64,000 nt of DNA from Serpens sp035497915 (GTDB lineage: Bacteria; Pseudomonadota; Gammaproteobacteria; Pseudomonadales; Pseudomonadaceae), in contig NZ_DATJCS010000039.1 in NCBI RefSeq assembly GCF_035497915.1, positions 148,958-212,957 of the forward strand, given 5' to 3'. Positions 47,007 through 55,063 of this stretch are shown here, in pieces. A model generated the notes under the pieces. The model searched no databases, was not told where the DNA came from, and worked only from the letters and a program-made list of their open reading frames with translations. The position numbers were made by a program, and so were the translations under genes. How positions within the stretch are numbered: position 1 is the stretch's first letter; each line of letters starts with the position of its first letter.

Positions 47007-47159
47007 GCGCTTCCGGAAATTTCTTCTGTGGCCGAAGCCGTGCTCCGCACGGATCTCTCGTTCCCGGAGCGTGGCAATTGCCCGAAGCTTCTGCGATAGT
47101 TAGCCGCCTAAGCGCATCCGCTGACCCAGTCGCGAGCCCAAAAAGCCCCGGCGACACTC

Positions 47160-47175
47160 GACGCCAATTGGCGTC
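47160..47175. promoter_or_regulatory. 16-bp perfect palindrome upstream of TRAP operon
   Basis: GACGCCAATTGGCGTC is self-complementary over all 16 nt and lies 124 nt before the TRAP binding-protein start. No stem loop is possible in a useful form (no spacer), so a dimeric regulator's operator is the better reading. Confidence 0.5.
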
Positions 47176-47298
47176 ATCCCTCCTAGCGTCTACCCGGCGC
47201 GCCCAGACGACCTATCCGGTTGTCATCGGATCCGCCATGCCTCTCGGGCAATGGCTGTTCGCATTCCATAAAAAGATCACGATCCCAAGGACGCTCCC

Positions 47299-48297
47299 AT
47301 GAAGCTCAGCCGTTGTTTCACGGCGCTGGCCGCTGCCGCCACGCTGACCGCCGCCTTTAGTGCGCACGCTCGCGAATACTCCGTGTCCACCGTACTGTCC
47401 GACGCCTTCCCCTGGGGCCAGGCCGCCAGCAAGTGGGCCGAACTGGTCAAGGAACGCTCCAACGGCCGCATCACCCTGCGTGTCTATGACAACGCCCAAC
47501 TGGTTGCCGGCGACCAGACCAAGGAATTCTCCGCCATGCGGTCCGGCCTGATCGACATGGCCGTCGGCTCGACCATCAACTGGTCGCCCCAGGTTCCGGA
47601 GCTGAACCTGTTCTCGCTGCCGTTCCTGGTGGCCGACAACGCCGATACCGACGCCATCACCCGCGGCGCGGCCGGCGAGACCGTCTTCAAGGCTATCGAA
47701 AAGCGCGGCGTGGTGCCGCTGGCCTGGGGTGAGAACGGCTTCCGCCAGCTTTCCAACTCCAAGAAGCCGATCCGCAGCCCGGAAGACCTCAAGGGCATGA
47801 AGATCCGCGTGGTCGGCTCGCCGCTGTTCCAGGACACCTTCAGCATCCTGGGCGCCAACCCGACGCAGATGAGCTGGGCAGACGCCAAGCCGGCACTGAC
47901 CACCGGCGCCGTGGACGGCCAGGAGAACCCGCTGTCGGTATTCGACGTGGCGCGCATCGATCAGGTGGACCAGAAGTACCTGACCCTGTGGGGCTACATG
48001 GCCGACCCGCTGATCTTCGCCGTCAGCCCGAGCATCTGGAAGGGCTTCTCCGCCGAGGATCAGGCACTGCTCAAGCAGGCTGCCATCGATGCCGGCCAGT
48101 GGGAGATCGAGAAGTCCCGTGCCGAGGAAGCCCAGCGCCTGGCCGCCATTCGTGAGCGTGGCGTACAGGTGGTCGAGCTGAGTGAGGCCGAACGCCAGGC
48201 CTTCGTCGCGGCCACCGCGCCGCTGTACGCCAAGTGGGAAAAGCGCATCGGCGCCGACCTGCTCAAGGCCGCTCGCGACGCCGTCGCCGGCAATTGA
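47299..48297 (+). CDS. TRAP transporter periplasmic binding protein (DctP type)
   Basis: This 332-aa DctP-family binding protein has a signal peptide to about residue 24 (SAHA/R). The family arginine clamp is in MKIRVVGSPLFQDTF, and TTGAVDGQENPLSVF is also typical. It would deliver a carboxylate (organic acid or sialic/keto acid) to the membrane subunits encoded next. It is the first gene of the three-gene operon. Substrate not assigned. Confidence 0.92.
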   Translation: MKLSRCFTALAAAATLTAAFSAHAREYSVSTVLSDAFPWGQAASKWAELVKERSNGRITLRVYDNAQLVAGDQTKEFSAMRSGLIDMAVGSTINWSPQVPELNLFSLPFLVADNADTDAITRGAAGETVFKAIEKRGVVPLAWGENGFRQLSNSKKPIRSPEDLKGMKIRVVGSPLFQDTFSILGANPTQMSWADAKPALTTGAVDGQENPLSVFDVARIDQVDQKYLTLWGYMADPLIFAVSPSIWKGFSAEDQALLKQAAIDAGQWEIEKSRAEEAQRLAAIRERGVQVVELSEAERQAFVAATAPLYAKWEKRIGADLLKAARDAVAGN

Positions 48298-48372
48298 GGT
48301 AGCGAAGGCGCACTCTTTGCGCCTTCGGTTGTGCGTGCCGGCACCCCGGTGCCGGCCCTTGAGGTTCTAGTT

Positions 48373-48849
48373 ATGAGTCATCGACCGGACGCCAGGCCCG
48401 AACGCTGGCTGGCCACCCTCGCCCTGACGGTGATCAGCCTGATCAGCCTGGCCAACGTGGTGGTGCGGTACGTCACCGACGCCTCGTTCGCCTTCACCGA
48501 GGAAATCTCCATCTTCATGCTGGTGGTGCTGACCTTCGCCGGCGCCGCCGTGGCCATGCGCCGCAACGGGCATATCCGTATCGCGCTGATCGAGGACAAG
48601 CTGCCCGGTCTGCGCACGCCGTTGATCCTGTTCCAGTGGCTGTGCGGCATGACCGTGCTCGGCCTGGTGGTCTGGTACGGCGGGGTCTTCGCCTGGCAGG
48701 AATACCAGTGGGAATCGCAGTCGCCGGGCCTGGGCCTGCCCAACTGGTGGTACGTGGTCTGGCTGCCGCTGCTGGCGCTGGCCGTGGCCTGGCGCCTGAC
48801 CCAGATGACCCTGGACCGCCTGCGCGGGAGGCTGAAGGATGAGTCCTGA
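48373..48849 (+). CDS. TRAP transporter small membrane subunit (DctQ type)
   Basis: This 158-aa protein has four membrane segments and the DctQ motif FTEEISIFMLVVLTFAGAAVAMRRNGHI (residues ~35-60). ATG 48373 has GAGG 8 nt upstream; an in-frame start at 48331 is less suitable. It overlaps the large subunit gene by 11 nt. Confidence 0.92.
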   Translation: MSHRPDARPERWLATLALTVISLISLANVVVRYVTDASFAFTEEISIFMLVVLTFAGAAVAMRRNGHIRIALIEDKLPGLRTPLILFQWLCGMTVLGLVVWYGGVFAWQEYQWESQSPGLGLPNWWYVVWLPLLALAVAWRLTQMTLDRLRGRLKDES

Positions 48850-50137
48850 TCTCTGGATGCTGCTGAGCTTCATCGCCTTCCTGGCCTTCGGCGTGCCGGT
48901 GGCCTTCGCCCTCGGCCTGGCCGGCGCGGTGGGCATTCTCACCGGGCTGTCGCCGGATATGCTGGCCACCCTGGGCACCAATACCTACAACGGCATCGCC
49001 AAGTACCCGTTGATCGCCATTCCGCTGTTCATCCTCACCGGGCTGGTCTTCGAGAAGTCCGGCGTGGCGCTGCGTCTGGTGCAGTTCGCCCAGGCGCTGA
49101 TCGGCCAGCGGCATGGCGGCCTGGCCGCAGTGGCGGTGCTGGTCTGCCTGATCATGGGTGGCATGAGCGGTTCGGGCCCGGCGGATGCCGCCGCGGTGGC
49201 CATGGTGATGCTGCCGAGCATGACCAAGGCCGGCTATCCCAAGCCGTTCTCGGCGACGCTGATCGCCGCGTCGGCGTCGACCGCGATCCTGATTCCGCCG
49301 TCCATCGCCCTGATCCTGTATTCGATCATCGTGCCGGGCGTCGACCTGCGCGCGCTGTTCGCCGCCGGCCTGTTCCCCGGCATCCTCGCCGGCCTGGTGC
49401 TGCTGCTGCCGGCCTGGTGGCTGGCGCGGCGCAACGGCTGGGAACCGCCGAGCGGCGAGCCGCGCCCGCCGCTGTGGCCGGCCTTCCGGCAGGCGCTGCC
49501 GGCGCTGTTCGCCCCGGTGCTGATCCTCGGCGGCCTGCGCAGCGGTCTGTTCACCCCCACCGAAGCGGCGGTGGTGGCGGTGGCCTATGGCATCGTGGTC
49601 GGCCTGTGGGTGACCCGCGAGCTGCAGTGGAAGCACCTGTGGGAGCTGATCGGCGAGGCGGCGGTGATCTCCGCCGTGGTGATGCTGATCATCGCCCTGG
49701 CCGGCATCTTCGCCTGGTCCGGCACACTACTCGGCACCTTCCGCCACCTGGCCGAGTGGCTGATCTCGCTGTCCGACAACGGCGCCATGCTGTTGCTGCT
49801 GGTGATGATCGCGATCCTGCTGGCCGGCATGCTGCTGGACGCCATCTCGATCTACATGATCCTGATGCCGGTGCTGATCCCGGTGATGCAGCACTTCGGC
49901 TGGAACCCGGTGTGGTTCGGCATCCTCATGGCGATGAACATCGCCATCGGCCAGTTCACCCCGCCGGTGGCGGTCAACCTGTTGGTGACCACCGAGGCGG
50001 CGAAGATTCGCCTGGAGCAGACGGCCGGCTGGGCAATGCTGTTCGTGGGCACCATGGGCCTGGCGCTGCTGCTGGTGGCGGTGTTCCCGGAAATCGCCCT
50101 GTGGCTGCCGCGTGTGCTGGGTTACGAGCTGGGGTGA
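48839..50137 (+). CDS. TRAP transporter large permease (DctM type)
   Basis: This 432-aa permease of about twelve membrane segments carries the DctM signature GGMSGSGPADAAAVAMVMLPSM and ASASTAILIPPSIALILY. It is a sodium- or proton-coupled carboxylate transporter subunit. The stop at 50137 is followed by a REP-type palindrome and no clear terminator. Confidence 0.93.
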   Translation: MSPDLWMLLSFIAFLAFGVPVAFALGLAGAVGILTGLSPDMLATLGTNTYNGIAKYPLIAIPLFILTGLVFEKSGVALRLVQFAQALIGQRHGGLAAVAVLVCLIMGGMSGSGPADAAAVAMVMLPSMTKAGYPKPFSATLIAASASTAILIPPSIALILYSIIVPGVDLRALFAAGLFPGILAGLVLLLPAWWLARRNGWEPPSGEPRPPLWPAFRQALPALFAPVLILGGLRSGLFTPTEAAVVAVAYGIVVGLWVTRELQWKHLWELIGEAAVISAVVMLIIALAGIFAWSGTLLGTFRHLAEWLISLSDNGAMLLLLVMIAILLAGMLLDAISIYMILMPVLIPVMQHFGWNPVWFGILMAMNIAIGQFTPPVAVNLLVTTEAAKIRLEQTAGWAMLFVGTMGLALLLVAVFPEIALWLPRVLGYELG

Positions 50138-50152
50138 TGCCCCGCCGCTTTG

Positions 50153-50223
50153 GTGGGAGCGGACTTGTCCGCGAGCTTTCGTGCTGACCGCGCGCAACCG
50201 CTCGCGAATGAATTCGCTCCCAC
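50153..50223. repeat. REPIN-type inverted repeats, GTGGGAGCG family
   Basis: GTGGGAGCGGACTTGTCCGC at 50153-50172 and its inverted relative GCGAATgaATTCGCTCCCAC ending 50223 flank ~30 nt. The outer arms GTGGGAGCG/CGCTCCCAC match over 9 bp. This is the common Pseudomonas REP type, in a convergent intergenic region. Confidence 0.85.
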
Positions 50224-50239
50224 ATCCCGCCAGGCGTCC

Positions 50240-50947
50240 TCAGGCCTTGCGCGCGCCCCAGCCGTCGCTGCGCGGCTCGGCGTCCTGCAGGCTGAAGCCA
50301 TAGCGCCGGCAGCCGGGGCTGTACAGGCGCAGGTAGTGGCCAAACACCCGCCACAGGTAGATCGAGCCGAACAGGCGGTAACCGAGGCGGAAGCAGGACT
50401 TCAGCGACTCGACGTTGGTCGACTCCACGTACGAGATCAGCCCCTTCTTGCCCTGCTCCTGGTACTGCTGCAGGGCCAGGTTCATGCCGATGGCGTGCAG
50501 GCGCTGGCCGCGATAGTCCGGCTTGGTCAGTCCCTTGTACATGTACACGTAGTTCGCATCGAAGCTGAGCAGCAGCTGCGGAGGATCAACGCGCGTCGGC
50601 TGGCGTGAATACCAGCCGTAGGCGGCCAGCTTCTCGCCTTCGAGAATGGCGTAGCAGCGGTCACCCTTGGCCAGCGCCTCGTTGAGGAAGCTGGCATCCA
50701 GTGCATTCTCCGGGTCGCGGGCCAGCTGCCAGAGCCGGGATTCATCGAGAAAACCGGGTGTCAGGTGGGGTGGGCACTCCAGGAAGGCCGGGTCGACCTT
50801 CACCAGCAGGATGCCGCGCATGATCTTGAACAGGCTGATCCGGTCTAGCAGGCGCACCAGCATTAAGTGAGCCGTCTGGCCCGGCCCCAGCTTTTCCAAT
50901 TTGCGGCGAAAGCGGCCGAGCAGATGGCGGGGAGAGGGACGTTCCAT
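50240..50947 (-). CDS. GNAT-family N-acetyltransferase
   Basis: This 235-aa protein has a GNAT fold. DANYVYMYKGLTKPDYRGQRLHAIGMNLAL (about 130-160) contains the Q/R-x-x-G-x-A/G-like acetyl-CoA loop, and SYVESTNVESLKSCFRLGYRLFG the following strands. The first ~60 residues are basic and helical. ATG 50947 has GAGG 6 nt upstream. The substrate is unknown; some Pseudomonas relatives sit near envelope genes. Confidence 0.7.
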   Translation of the reverse strand: MERPSPRHLLGRFRRKLEKLGPGQTAHLMLVRLLDRISLFKIMRGILLVKVDPAFLECPPHLTPGFLDESRLWQLARDPENALDASFLNEALAKGDRCYAILEGEKLAAYGWYSRQPTRVDPPQLLLSFDANYVYMYKGLTKPDYRGQRLHAIGMNLALQQYQEQGKKGLISYVESTNVESLKSCFRLGYRLFGSIYLWRVFGHYLRLYSPGCRRYGFSLQDAEPRSDGWGARKA

Positions 50948-51069
50948 GTGAAGCCTCGCTAGCAAGGGGGGATATGTGAAGTTGACTTCACAACAGCCGT
51001 TCCGTTCCTGGGCAGGCGGCCGGCGCTATCCCCGGAAACCCTAGCTCGGCTTCGCGGAAAGACAATTTT

Positions 51070-51462
51070 CTAGCGTGGCCGATACGCGCAATAACCGGGG
51101 CGCGGGCCGATCTGCGGGTGGTTGCGGCAGGTATCCGGGCGCTTGTCGTACACCGTGCAGCGGCGGCTCTTGCGGTCCAGGTACAGGCAGTCGCCATTGG
51201 ACATCTGCTGCAAGGTGAACAGCTCGCGCTTCTGGTTGAAGTGCTGGATCACCCCTTCCTTCATCAGGCGCTTGGCCAGCTGCCGGGGCGGCTCGCCGGC
51301 GTCGAACTCATCCAGCACGCCGAGTCGGATCAGGTCCGCCACGCGCACTTCCGCCGGCAGGGTGCAGCAGACGGCCTGGCAGCTGTCGCACAGCCCCTTG
51401 TGGTATTTGGCCCAGGTTTCCAGGCGGTCGAGTTCGGCGGCGGCGATCAGGGTGGGTTTCAT
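51070..51462 (-). CDS. YkgJ-family cysteine-cluster protein
   Basis: This 130-aa protein belongs to the YkgJ/UPF0153 Fe- or Zn-cluster family. Ordered Cys residues occur as CDSC (about 25), CC (about 32), GDCLYLD, RRCTVYDKRPDTC and a final GYCAY, the order seen in this family. Function is unproven for the family. It is separated from the GNAT gene by 122 nt. Confidence 0.82.
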   Translation of the reverse strand: MKPTLIAAAELDRLETWAKYHKGLCDSCQAVCCTLPAEVRVADLIRLGVLDEFDAGEPPRQLAKRLMKEGVIQHFNQKRELFTLQQMSNGDCLYLDRKSRRCTVYDKRPDTCRNHPQIGPRPGYCAYRPR

Positions 51463-51554
51463 GGGGATGTACAGCGAGAGGCCCGCAGCGGGGCGGAGAG
51501 GGCGCGGATTTTAAAGGGCGCCGGCAGGCGCGGAACAGTATTTTTTGTGGCCAA

Positions 51555-51589
51555 AACGAAACAGCCCCGCAGGGCGGGGCTGTTTCGTT
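51555..51589. terminator. bidirectional terminator after fba
   Basis: A perfect 16-bp stem AACGAAACAGCCCCGC/GCGGGGCTGTTTCGTT with a 3-nt loop lies 14 nt beyond the fba stop, with T runs at either arm's end. Confidence 0.9.
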
Positions 51590-51602
51590 AAAGCGGCAAG
51601 GC

Positions 51603-52667
51603 TCAGTTGACCTTGGCGTTCAGCTCGCCCTTGGCATAGCGCTGGAACATGCCTTCCAGGGAGATCGGCTTGATCTTGGAGGCGTTGCCGGCGGTGCCGA
51701 AGGCTTCGTAGCGGGCGATGCAGATGTCGCGCATGGCGGTGACGGTCGCGGCGAAGAACTTGCGCGGATCGAACTCGCTCGGCTGCTGGGCCATCATGCG
51801 GCGCATGGCGCCGGTGGACGCCAGGCGCAGGTCGGTGTCGATGTTCACCTTGCGCACGCCGTACTTGATGCCTTCGACGATTTCCTCGACCGGCACGCCG
51901 TAGGTTTCCTTGATGTCGCCGCCGAACTCGTTGATCACCTTCAGCCATTCCTGCGGCACGCTGGAGGAGCCGTGCATCACCAGGTGGGTGTTGGGGATGC
52001 GCTTGTGGATTTCCTTGATGCGCTCGATGGCCAGGATGTCGCCGGTCGGCGGCTTGGTGAACTTGTAAGCGCCGTGGCTGGTGCCGATGGCGATGGCCAG
52101 GGCATCCACCTGGGTGGCCTTGACGAACTGCGCGGCTTCTTCCGGATCGGTGAGCATCTGGCTGTGGTCGAGGATGCCCTCGGCGCCGATGCCGTCTTCC
52201 TCGCCGGCCGAGCCGGTTTCCAGGCTGCCCAGGCAACCCAGCTCGCCTTCCACGGACACGCCGCAGGCGTGGGCGAAGGCGACGGTCTGCTGGGTCACGC
52301 GCACGTTGTAGTCGTAGTCGGCCGGGGTCTTGCCGTCTTCCTTCAGCGAGCCGTCCATCATCACCGAGGAAAAGCCCAGCTGGATGGAGCGCTGGCAGAC
52401 GTCAGGGCTGGTGCCGTGGTCCTGGTGCATGCACACCGGGATATGCGGGAATTCTTCGATCGCGGCGAGGATCAGGTGGCGCAGGAAGGGCGCGCCGGCG
52501 TACTTGCGGGCACCGGCCGAGGCCTGGACGATCACCGGGGAGTCGGTCTTGTCGGCCGCTTCCATGATGGCGCGCATCTGTTCGAGGTTGTTGACGTTGA
52601 ATGCCGGCACGCCGTAGCCGTATTCGGCGGCGTGGTCCAGCAGTTGACGCATGCTGATAAGGGCCAT
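51603..52667 (-). CDS. fba: class II fructose-1,6-bisphosphate aldolase
   Basis: This 354-aa zinc aldolase of the Calvin-type class II group cleaves or forms fructose-1,6-bisphosphate. Zn ligands are in MHQDHGTSPD (about 83) and HGSSSVPQEW, and GELGCLGSLE and VNIDTDLRLA are family boxes. It lies 72 nt downstream of pgk in the tktA-epd-pgk-fba order, so the central-carbon genes are together. Confidence 0.96.
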   Translation of the reverse strand: MALISMRQLLDHAAEYGYGVPAFNVNNLEQMRAIMEAADKTDSPVIVQASAGARKYAGAPFLRHLILAAIEEFPHIPVCMHQDHGTSPDVCQRSIQLGFSSVMMDGSLKEDGKTPADYDYNVRVTQQTVAFAHACGVSVEGELGCLGSLETGSAGEEDGIGAEGILDHSQMLTDPEEAAQFVKATQVDALAIAIGTSHGAYKFTKPPTGDILAIERIKEIHKRIPNTHLVMHGSSSVPQEWLKVINEFGGDIKETYGVPVEEIVEGIKYGVRKVNIDTDLRLASTGAMRRMMAQQPSEFDPRKFFAATVTAMRDICIARYEAFGTAGNASKIKPISLEGMFQRYAKGELNAKVN

Positions 52668-52739
52668 CGGTGTAGCTCCCAGATGTAGGGGGTTTTATTC
52701 GGGGCCAGCCTGCCGCAGGGGCAGGCCGGGTTCAAGTTT

Positions 52740-53903
52740 TCAGGCCGAGGCGCGCTCTTCCAGCACGGCGACCGCCGGCAGCACCTTGCCTTCCACGAAT
52801 TCCAGGAAGGCGCCGCCGCCGGTGGAGATGTAGCCGATCTGCTCGGCCACGCCGTACTTGTCGATGGCCGCCAGGGTGTCGCCGCCGCCGGCGATGGAGA
52901 ACGCCGGGCTGGCGGCGATGGCCTGGGCCAGCACCTGGGTGCCATTGCCGAACTGGTCGAACTCGAACACGCCGACCGGGCCGTTCCACAGGATGGTCTG
53001 CGAGGCCTTGAGCATCTCGGCGAACAGGCGCGCGGTCTGCGGGCCGATGTCGAGGATCATGTCGTCGTCGGCCACGTCGGCCACTGCCTTGACGGTGGCT
53101 TCGGCGTCTTCGGCGAAGGCCTTGGCCACCACCACGTCCACCGGCAGCGGCACGGAGACCTTGGCGGCGATGGCCTTGGCGGTGTCGACCAGGTCGGCCT
53201 CGTACAGCGACTTGCCGACCTTGTAGCCGGCCGCGGCCAGGAAGGTGTTGGCGATGCCGCCGCCGACGATCAGCGAATCGCAGGTCTGGCTCAGCGAGTT
53301 CAGCACGTCCAGCTTGGTGGACACCTTGGAGCCGGCGACGATGGCGACCATCGGACGGGCCGGCTTGTCCAGCGCCTTGCCCAGGGCTTCCAGCTCGGCG
53401 GCCAGCAGCGGGCCGGCGCAGGCGACCTTGGCGAACTTGGCTACGCCGTGGGTCGAGCCCTCGGCGCGGTGCGCGGTGCCGAAGGCGTCCATCACGAACA
53501 CATCGCACAGCGCGGCGTACTTCTGCGCCAGCTCATCGGCGTTCTTCTTTTCGCCCTTGTTGAAGCGCACGTTCTCGAACAGCACGATCTGGCCGGGCTG
53601 CACGTCCACGCCGTCCAGGTAGTCCTTGACCAGCGGTACCTCGCGACCGAGCGCCTTGCTCAGGTAGGCGGCCACCGGCGCCAGGCTGTTCTCGGCGCTG
53701 AACTCGCCCTCGGTGGGACGGCCCAGGTGCGAGCAGACCATCAGTGCCGCGCCTTTCTCCAGGGCCAGCTTGATGGTCGGCAGGGAAGCCACGATGCGGG
53801 CGTCGCTGGTGACCACACCGTCCTTCACGGGGACGTTGAGGTCCTCGCGGATCAGCACGCGCTTCCCGGCGAGATCGAGGTCGGTCATCTTCAAAACGGT
53901 CAT
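52740..53903 (-). CDS. pgk: phosphoglycerate kinase
   Basis: This 387-aa kinase carries the N-terminal RVLIREDLNVPVKDG, CSHLGRPTEG and the C-terminal WNGPVGVFEFDQF and GGGDTLAAI nucleotide/phosphate loops. It begins 3 nt from the epd stop region (3-nt gap), indicating coupled translation. Confidence 0.97.
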   Translation of the reverse strand: MTVLKMTDLDLAGKRVLIREDLNVPVKDGVVTSDARIVASLPTIKLALEKGAALMVCSHLGRPTEGEFSAENSLAPVAAYLSKALGREVPLVKDYLDGVDVQPGQIVLFENVRFNKGEKKNADELAQKYAALCDVFVMDAFGTAHRAEGSTHGVAKFAKVACAGPLLAAELEALGKALDKPARPMVAIVAGSKVSTKLDVLNSLSQTCDSLIVGGGIANTFLAAAGYKVGKSLYEADLVDTAKAIAAKVSVPLPVDVVVAKAFAEDAEATVKAVADVADDDMILDIGPQTARLFAEMLKASQTILWNGPVGVFEFDQFGNGTQVLAQAIAASPAFSIAGGGDTLAAIDKYGVAEQIGYISTGGGAFLEFVEGKVLPAVAVLEERASA

Positions 53904-53906
53904 GGA

Positions 53907-54959
53907 TCAGTCCTTGGGCTGTGGGCGGTGAGCGACGCGCAGAACATGTTCCGCCACGTCGAGCATCCGGTTGGCAAAGCCCCACTCGTTGTCGAACCAG
54001 GCCAGCAGGTTGACCAGGCGCGGGCCGGACACGCGGGTCTGGCTGCCATCGACGATGGCCGAGTGGGGATCGTGGTTGAAGTCGCAGCTGGCGTGCGGCA
54101 GTTCAGTGTAGGCCAGCAGGTTTTTCAGCGGCCCCGCCGTGGCGGCATCGCGCAGAATGCGGTTGACCTCGGCGGCGCTGGTGTCGCGGCGGGTCTGCAG
54201 GGTGATGTCCAGGCAGGAGACGTTCACCGTCGGCACGCGGATCGCCTTGGCCTGCACCCGTCCGCTCAGCTCCGGCAGCAGGCGCTCGATGCCGCGCGCC
54301 AGGCCGGTGGACACCGGGATCATCGACTGGAACGCCGAGCGGGTGCGGCGCAGGTCGGTGTGGTGGTAGGCGTCGATCACCGGCTGGTCGTTCATCGCCG
54401 AGTGCAGGGTGGTGATCGATATCTGCTCCAGGCCGATGGCCTCGTGCAGCAGCTTGAGCAGTGGCACGCCGCAGTTGGTGGTGCAGGAAGCGTTGGAGAG
54501 CAGGCGCTCGTCGCCGCGCAGGCTCTGGTGATTGATGCCGTAGACCAGCGTGGCGTCGATATCCGCTTCGCTGTTCATCGGCTGGGAGAACAGCACGCGG
54601 GGCACACCGGCAGCCAGGAAACGCTGGCCCTCGGCGCGGGTGTGGTAGACGCCGGAGCATTCCAGCACCAGGTCGATGCCATGGGCGGCCCAGTCGACGG
54701 CTTCCGGGGTACTTTCGCGCAGCACGGGCAGGCGTTGGCCGCCGAGCAGCAGGGCGTCGCCGTCCAGGCCGACCTCGCCGGGAAAGCGGCCATGGGTGGA
54801 GTCGAAACGGGTCAGGTACTCGATGCTGGCCAGGTCGGCCGGATCGTTGATCAGCGCGATCCGCAGGCTACCCGCGTTGCGCTCGTACAAGGCGCGCAGC
54901 ACGCAACGGCCGATGCGGCCGTAACCGTTGAGCGCGATGTTGTAGGGGCGGTTGGGCAT
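53907..54959 (-). CDS. epd: erythrose-4-phosphate dehydrogenase
   Basis: This 350-aa GAPDH-family enzyme has the NAD fold NGYGRIGRCVLRALYE and the catalytic Cys in SNASCTTNC. Its position next to pgk and tktA and its Epd-like ECSGVYHTR favour erythrose-4-phosphate dehydrogenase, feeding pyridoxal 5'-phosphate synthesis. ATG 54959 starts the Rossmann fold directly; the frame continues through the upstream palindrome to 55064. Confidence 0.9.
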   Translation of the reverse strand: MPNRPYNIALNGYGRIGRCVLRALYERNAGSLRIALINDPADLASIEYLTRFDSTHGRFPGEVGLDGDALLLGGQRLPVLRESTPEAVDWAAHGIDLVLECSGVYHTRAEGQRFLAAGVPRVLFSQPMNSEADIDATLVYGINHQSLRGDERLLSNASCTTNCGVPLLKLLHEAIGLEQISITTLHSAMNDQPVIDAYHHTDLRRTRSAFQSMIPVSTGLARGIERLLPELSGRVQAKAIRVPTVNVSCLDITLQTRRDTSAAEVNRILRDAATAGPLKNLLAYTELPHASCDFNHDPHSAIVDGSQTRVSGPRLVNLLAWFDNEWGFANRMLDVAEHVLRVAHRPQPKD

Positions 54960-54984
54960 GGCGGCTCTGTTTGGGGGAGGCAAT

Positions 54985-55016
54985 GGGTGGAAAACCGCGT
55001 TGCGGGTTTTCCACCC
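54985..55016. repeat. intergenic palindrome, GGTGGA family copy 3
   Basis: GGGTGGAAAACC and GGTTTTCCACCC form a 12-bp stem around an 8-nt loop, followed by TAC, between tktA and epd. It shares GGTGGA/TCCACC arms with 10030 and 37170. Confidence 0.65.
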
Positions 55017-55063
55017 TACACCGGGCAGGGGTGAAGGGCCGCAGCCATCCACCCCGTGCGGCA

